A stretch of 7,549 bases of DNA. Origin: Actinobacteria bacterium 21-64-8 (GTDB lineage Bacteria; Actinomycetota; Acidimicrobiia; Acidimicrobiales; RAAP-2). The notes below the pieces were generated by a model, which was not told the DNA's origin, did no database searches, and worked only from the letters and a program-made list of their open reading frames with translations. The stretch lies in NCBI GenBank assembly GCA_002255315.1, contig NCBD01000046.1, positions 1 to 7,549 on the forward strand, written 5' to 3'. The number at the start of each line of letters is the position of its first letter. Within the stretch, counting starts at the first letter, position 1. The position numbers and the translations under genes are program-made. This document shows positions 5,472 through 7,549 of the stretch, piece by piece.

Positions 5472-6310
5472 GCGTGAAATCGTACGAGGTGGTCTTCACG
5501 TTGCAACGTGAAGCCGAGTGACTCGTAGAGTTTCTTCGCTGGCTGATTGGAGTCATCAACGAACAAAACCACGTCGGCGACACCCTTGCGCCGCAGCGAC
5601 TCAAGGCCTTGGGTCACCATGACCCGTCCGAGACCTCGGCCCTGAAAGCGCGGGTCGACCGAAATTACGTAAATCTCCCCGAATCGATCCGGGTGAAGTT
5701 CGTGCACCTTGGTCCAACACGAAGCGGCGAGGGCGCCTTCGAGTTCGAGAACGAGAAAGCCCGAGGGGTCAAACCATGGTTCGCGTGCCCGTTCGGTTAA
5801 ATCGTGCAGACTCCACGCTCCTTGTTCGGGATGGTGGGCGAACGCCGCATTGTTTTGCACCAGCCACGCGTCGGCGTCGCGATCAGGCTCAAAATTGCGA
5901 AGGACGGCGCCCGCGGGCACGGCCTCAACCGCCACGGGAAGGTGCACCTTTAAGAGTTGCAACATGCGAACCACTTCACCCGACGGCAGGGCCTGGTTCA
6001 TGGGGCCCCGCGTCCACCACTGCACGACCGGGTGCATCGTCAAGACTTGGGCGAGAAGATTGGCGTTGAATCCACCACCGACCATTTCGAGGGTGGCCTC
6101 GTCGTCGCCCATCACTAGGGCGTATTGCGCCAGTTTCCCGTCGTCCTCGCAGAGCCAGTGTTCTCCCGACCAACCGTGAACGACCACACGACGTCGCGCT
6201 TCGTCAATTGCCTCGCGACCAAGAGTGGTCTCGAGCCGATTCATCAAATGCAAGACGTCGAGACGTTCTTCGGGCGAGAGCGACTTCGTTAAGCGCCACG
6301 TCGCGGTCAT
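5468..6310 (-). CDS. mshD: Mycothiol synthase (GNAT acetyltransferase)
   Basis: A 280-residue protein with two GNAT folds, the architecture of MshD. This enzyme acetylates cysteinyl-glucosaminyl-inositol with acetyl-CoA in the last step of mycothiol synthesis. The N-terminal half (1-130) is a degenerate GNAT domain and the C-terminal half is the active one. MshD-specific features are NNAAFAHHPEQGAW (153-166), REPWFDPSGF (176-185), CWTKVHE (198-204), GEIYVISVDP (211-220), the acetyl-CoA loop QGRGLGRV (223-230) and VDDSNQPAKKLYESLGF (251-267). Length is close to that of the family. The ATG at 6310 is supported by a TAGTGT box six bases upstream and lacks a Shine-Dalgarno sequence. The 3' end meets the VIT gene at a shared CTAG (5468-5471). 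The gene implies that the organism uses mycothiol and therefore belongs to Actinomycetota. Confidence 0.93.
   Translation of the reverse strand: MTATWRLTKSLSPEERLDVLHLMNRLETTLGREAIDEARRRVVVHGWSGEHWLCEDDGKLAQYALVMGDDEATLEMVGGGFNANLLAQVLTMHPVVQWWTRGPMNQALPSGEVVRMLQLLKVHLPVAVEAVPAGAVLRNFEPDRDADAWLVQNNAAFAHHPEQGAWSLHDLTERAREPWFDPSGFLVLELEGALAASCWTKVHELHPDRFGEIYVISVDPRFQGRGLGRVMVTQGLESLRRKGVADVVLFVDDSNQPAKKLYESLGFTLQREDHLVRFHA
5494..5513. repeat. Perfect 20-bp palindrome at the VIT/mshD convergence
   Basis: The half-site CTTCACGTTG (5494-5503) is followed without a gap by its exact reverse complement. It lies in the last codons of mshD (residues 267-272) and 22 bases after the VIT stop. As RNA it can fold into an 8-bp stem with a TGCA loop, so it could form the 3' end of the VIT transcript. 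As DNA it could bind a dimeric protein. A smaller inverted repeat, CGAGT-G-ACTCG, follows at 5515-5525. No T-run follows, so canonical termination is not supported. Confidence 0.5.
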
Positions 6311-6322
6311 AGGGGCACACTA
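6311..6322 (-). promoter_or_regulatory. -10 box (TAGTGT) for leaderless mshD, overlapping the upstream stop codon
   Basis: On the minus strand TAGTGT (6322-6317) is followed by six bases and the mshD ATG, the same spacing as the box before the mannosyltransferase gene. Its first three bases are the TAG stop of the small upstream gene. There is no Shine-Dalgarno sequence before mshD. mshD may thus have its own promoter besides read-through from the small gene. Confidence 0.45.
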
Positions 6323-6517
6323 CCGGGGGTCGTTGACACGGTCGGCCACCCGCTGCAGTCGACGCAACAGTGTGCCCACGGTACGTTCAGCCGCGACCAG
6401 TTCGGTGTAGACCTCGGCGGGCAAGTGATCACCCTCACCTTCCACCAAGGCGGTAATACGTCGCGAAAGGTCGCTCATCGTGGACGAAAGGGTGTTCAAT
6501 TCAGATTCGAGACTCAT
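6320..6517 (-). CDS. Small helical hypothetical protein (65 aa)
   Basis: I do not recognise this protein. The ATG at 6517 opens a 65-residue product beginning MSLESELNTLSS. It contains two stretches that look strongly helical and amphipathic (about 2-26 and 34-62), separated by a GEGDHLP turn. It has no cysteine, no membrane segment and no signal peptide. The second helix has a heptad-like pattern of leucine and valine (ELVAAERTVGTLLRRLQRVADRV), so a helical hairpin or small coiled coil is plausible. A weak GAAGG ribosome-binding site lies a few bases before the ATG. The frame stays open upstream, but that part is antisense to ygfZ and reads as low-complexity shadow sequence, so I reject it. 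The gene ends nine bases before mshD on the same strand. Helical periodicity and tight packing favour a real gene. Function is unknown. Confidence 0.6.
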   Translation of the reverse strand: MSLESELNTLSSTMSDLSRRITALVEGEGDHLPAEVYTELVAAERTVGTLLRRLQRVADRVNDPR

Positions 6518-6555
6518 CGTGCCTTCGCGCTGTACGGGTCGGTGCTGACCGCGCC

Positions 6556-6569
6556 TAGCGTAACGGTTT
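6556..6569 (+). promoter_or_regulatory. Possible -10 box (TAGCGT) before the YgfZ-like gene
   Basis: TAGCGT at 6556-6561 fits TANNNT and lies eight bases before the GTG at 6570, which would give a leader of about one or two bases. No Shine-Dalgarno sequence is present. It is weaker than the other boxes because its spacing is two bases longer. Confidence 0.3.
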
Positions 6570-7259
6570 GTGTCTACCCACGCGTTTCGTGATGAATCGG
6601 CCGAAGAGCCCTGGCGCGCCATCGTTGCCCGAGGGCACGACGCCGAGGCGTACCTGCAGGGCCAACTGAGCCAAGACGTCAGCGCGCTCGGCGACGACGC
6701 GCGCTGGAGCTTGGTACTCGCGCCCGATTCGAGTGTGCTCGCGGCAGTGCTCGTCACTTCAATCGAAGACGGTTTTTCCTTGAGCGTGCCGGGCGAGGTC
6801 GCCGACGACGTCATGGGGGCACTGCGGCGCTTCTTGCTTCGCACGAAGTGCGACCTGTCCTGGGGCGACGTCGCCTCAGCACCGTTCACGTCGCCTCGTG
6901 AGCGCCTCGACGAGCGCTGGCCGGGAGGGCGTGAGTTTCGCGCACGATTGACGCCTCACAGCTACGGCGCGCGTTTCGTGGAGCGCACCATTTCCTTTGC
7001 CAAGGGCTGCTTCACGGGTCAAGAACTCGTCGGGCGTCTCGACGCGCGTGGCGCCAGCGTGCCCTGGCGAGTGATCTATTTTGAGGGTGACAGTTCCGAG
7101 CGCGTCGATGAACTTCTCCGTAGTACCGGACCCGCCGGTCCGCACGGCATTACCACGGTGCTCAACACGCTCAACGGGGTACGTGGCATGGGCGTGGCGC
7201 ATCGAACGTTGCTCGCGCGCGAAGAAGAGCCCGGGATCCTCCTCTCCGCGTTGCCCTAA
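6570..7259 (+). CDS. ygfZ: YgfZ/GcvT-like folate-binding protein (short form)
   Basis: A 229-residue member of the YgfZ family, folate-binding relatives of the glycine-cleavage T-protein that help maintain certain Fe-S enzymes. The identifying signature is KGCFTGQE (145-152), with C147 matching the conserved cysteine of KGCYTGQE. An early YLQGQLSQDV segment (28-37) matches the family's N-terminal folate-domain motif. It is short compared with E. coli YgfZ (326 residues). The segment before the signature is compressed (RARLTPHSYGARFVERTISF), and the usual E-x-G-x-P...P-x-E pattern before the cysteine motif is not evident. The tail (LNTLNGVRGMGVAHRTLL) resembles the terminal beta-barrel domain of the fold. 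The GTG at 6570 is the only reasonable start. It is divergent from the small helical gene, and trpF follows after 42 bases on the same strand. Confidence 0.85.
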   Translation: MSTHAFRDESAEEPWRAIVARGHDAEAYLQGQLSQDVSALGDDARWSLVLAPDSSVLAAVLVTSIEDGFSLSVPGEVADDVMGALRRFLLRTKCDLSWGDVASAPFTSPRERLDERWPGGREFRARLTPHSYGARFVERTISFAKGCFTGQELVGRLDARGASVPWRVIYFEGDSSERVDELLRSTGPAGPHGITTVLNTLNGVRGMGVAHRTLLAREEEPGILLSALP

Positions 7260-7290
7260 GGGCCACACACGCCCGACCTAACCTAGCGAC

Positions 7291-7297
7291 AAGGAGG
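7291..7297 (+). promoter_or_regulatory. Strong Shine-Dalgarno sequence of trpF-like gene
   Basis: AAGGAGG at 7291-7297 lies four bases before the GTG at 7302 and fixes that start. A TAACCT hexamer at 7279-7284 could be a -10 box, giving a very short leader that starts at this site, but the gene may equally be cotranscribed with ygfZ. Confidence 0.7.
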
Positions 7298-7301
7298 AAT
7301 C

Positions 7302-7549
7302 GTGCGTTTTAACGTTGAGAGCCTCTTCATCAAGATCTCTGGGATCACGAGTGAAGAGGACGCTCTCTTTGCGATCGGCCTGGGCGCCAGTGCCGTTGGA
7401 TTCGATTTTGGCGTTTCGCCTCGCCAGATTTCACCCCAGAGTGCTCAAGAGATTGTTCGTCGTCTTCCCCAGGGGGCGCTTAGCGTGGGATCGTTTCGTA
7501 ACGAAATGCCCCAGCGCATCGTCGAAATCTCCAACACCATTGGCTTGAG
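7302..7549 (+). CDS. trpF: Phosphoribosylanthranilate isomerase-like protein, N-terminal part (3' end outside window)
   Basis: The first 82 codons of a TrpF-family (beta/alpha)8 barrel enzyme. TrpF isomerises N-(5-phosphoribosyl)anthranilate in tryptophan synthesis. The fragment reads MRFNVESLFIKISGITSEED, then GLGASAVGFDFGVSPRQISP, then IVRRLP, and then SVGSFRNEMPQRIVEI. These align with the family pattern KICGIT, G-A-x-x-x-GF-x-F-x-x-S-x-R, and VGVF. Three usual residues differ: the catalytic cysteine of KICGIT is serine (S13), GFVF is GFDF, and GVF is GSF. The start is about nine residues upstream of the usual one but is supported by AAGGAGG. No other trp gene is visible; the neighbour is ygfZ. 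It may be a true TrpF with a serine variant or a diverged paralogue. The rest of the barrel, including the catalytic aspartate, is outside the window. Confidence 0.8.
   Translation, partial: MRFNVESLFIKISGITSEEDALFAIGLGASAVGFDFGVSPRQISPQSAQEIVRRLPQGALSVGSFRNEMPQRIVEISNTIGL

Noticed and set aside
5709..6179. 156-codon open frame opposite mshD
   Set aside because: mshD is unambiguous on the other strand. This frame shows no domain and is low in complexity.
6333..6338. TTGACA, a consensus -35 hexamer on the plus strand
   Set aside because: It lies inside the small minus-strand gene with no -10 box at 16-18 bases downstream and no plus-strand gene to drive.
6518..6889. N-terminal extension of the small helical gene in the same frame
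   Set aside because: It is entirely antisense to the ygfZ-divergent region and ygfZ coding sequence and is serine/arginine/threonine-rich as expected of a shadow frame. The ATG at 6517 gives a coherent protein.
7253..7263. GCCCT-A-AGGGC palindrome at the ygfZ stop codon
   Set aside because: A single-base centre cannot form a stable hairpin loop and no T-run follows, so it is not supported as a terminator.
6876..7268. 130-codon open frame opposite ygfZ
   Set aside because: The plus strand carries the YgfZ signature. This frame has no motif and crosses the gene end.
1..7549. A novel defence, mobile or secretion system
   Set aside because: All genes but one belong to recognisable housekeeping families, spacers are short, and there are no transposases, integrases, attachment sites, CRISPR repeats or toxin-antitoxin pairs.

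Overview
The window is a dense block of core chromosomal genes from an actinomycete-type bacterium. The strongest lineage marker is a mycothiol synthase (mshD), because mycothiol is made by Actinomycetota. A polyprenol-phosphate-mannose synthase, menaquinone genes, GTG starts and TANNNT-type promoter boxes placed for leaderless mRNAs agree with this. The moderately high GC and the gene families make a member of Acidimicrobiia plausible, but that is inference. I saw no mobile element, tRNA, rRNA, CRISPR array or phage gene.

Layout from left to right. The 3' end of a polyphosphate kinase (ppk1, +) runs tail to tail into a multi-spanning UPF0104/flippase-like membrane protein (-). An 85-bp divergent spacer with an inverted repeat separates that gene from a GT2 polyprenol monophosphomannose synthase (+). 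Next comes a tight minus-strand cluster, read from right to left: a MaoC-type (R)-hydratase, demethylmenaquinone methyltransferase (menG/ubiE) and isochorismate synthase (menF). A 71-bp divergent spacer leads to a VIT1/CCC1-family iron/manganese transporter (+), whose stop codon overlaps the stop of mshD (-). Upstream of mshD on the same strand is a 65-codon helical hypothetical gene. Divergent from that lie a short YgfZ/GcvT-like protein (+) and the start of a trpF-like gene (+), which runs off the right edge.

Functionally, menF makes isochorismate, the entry to the classical menaquinone route, and menG does its final methylation. They overlap by 4 bp and are probably translationally coupled. 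The mannosyl donor synthase sits divergent from a lipid-flippase-like membrane protein, which suggests but does not prove a shared role in the envelope. MshD and YgfZ both relate to redox or Fe-S homeostasis, and the VIT protein to metal storage or export.

I did not find a convincing undescribed system. The points most worth a second look are: a perfect 20-bp palindrome at the VIT/mshD convergence; a TrpF-like protein whose usual catalytic cysteine is serine; repeated TAGNNT boxes spaced for leaderless transcripts, one of which contains the stop codon of the preceding gene; concentration of the tetranucleotide CTAG at gene boundaries; and a small uncharacterised helical protein.
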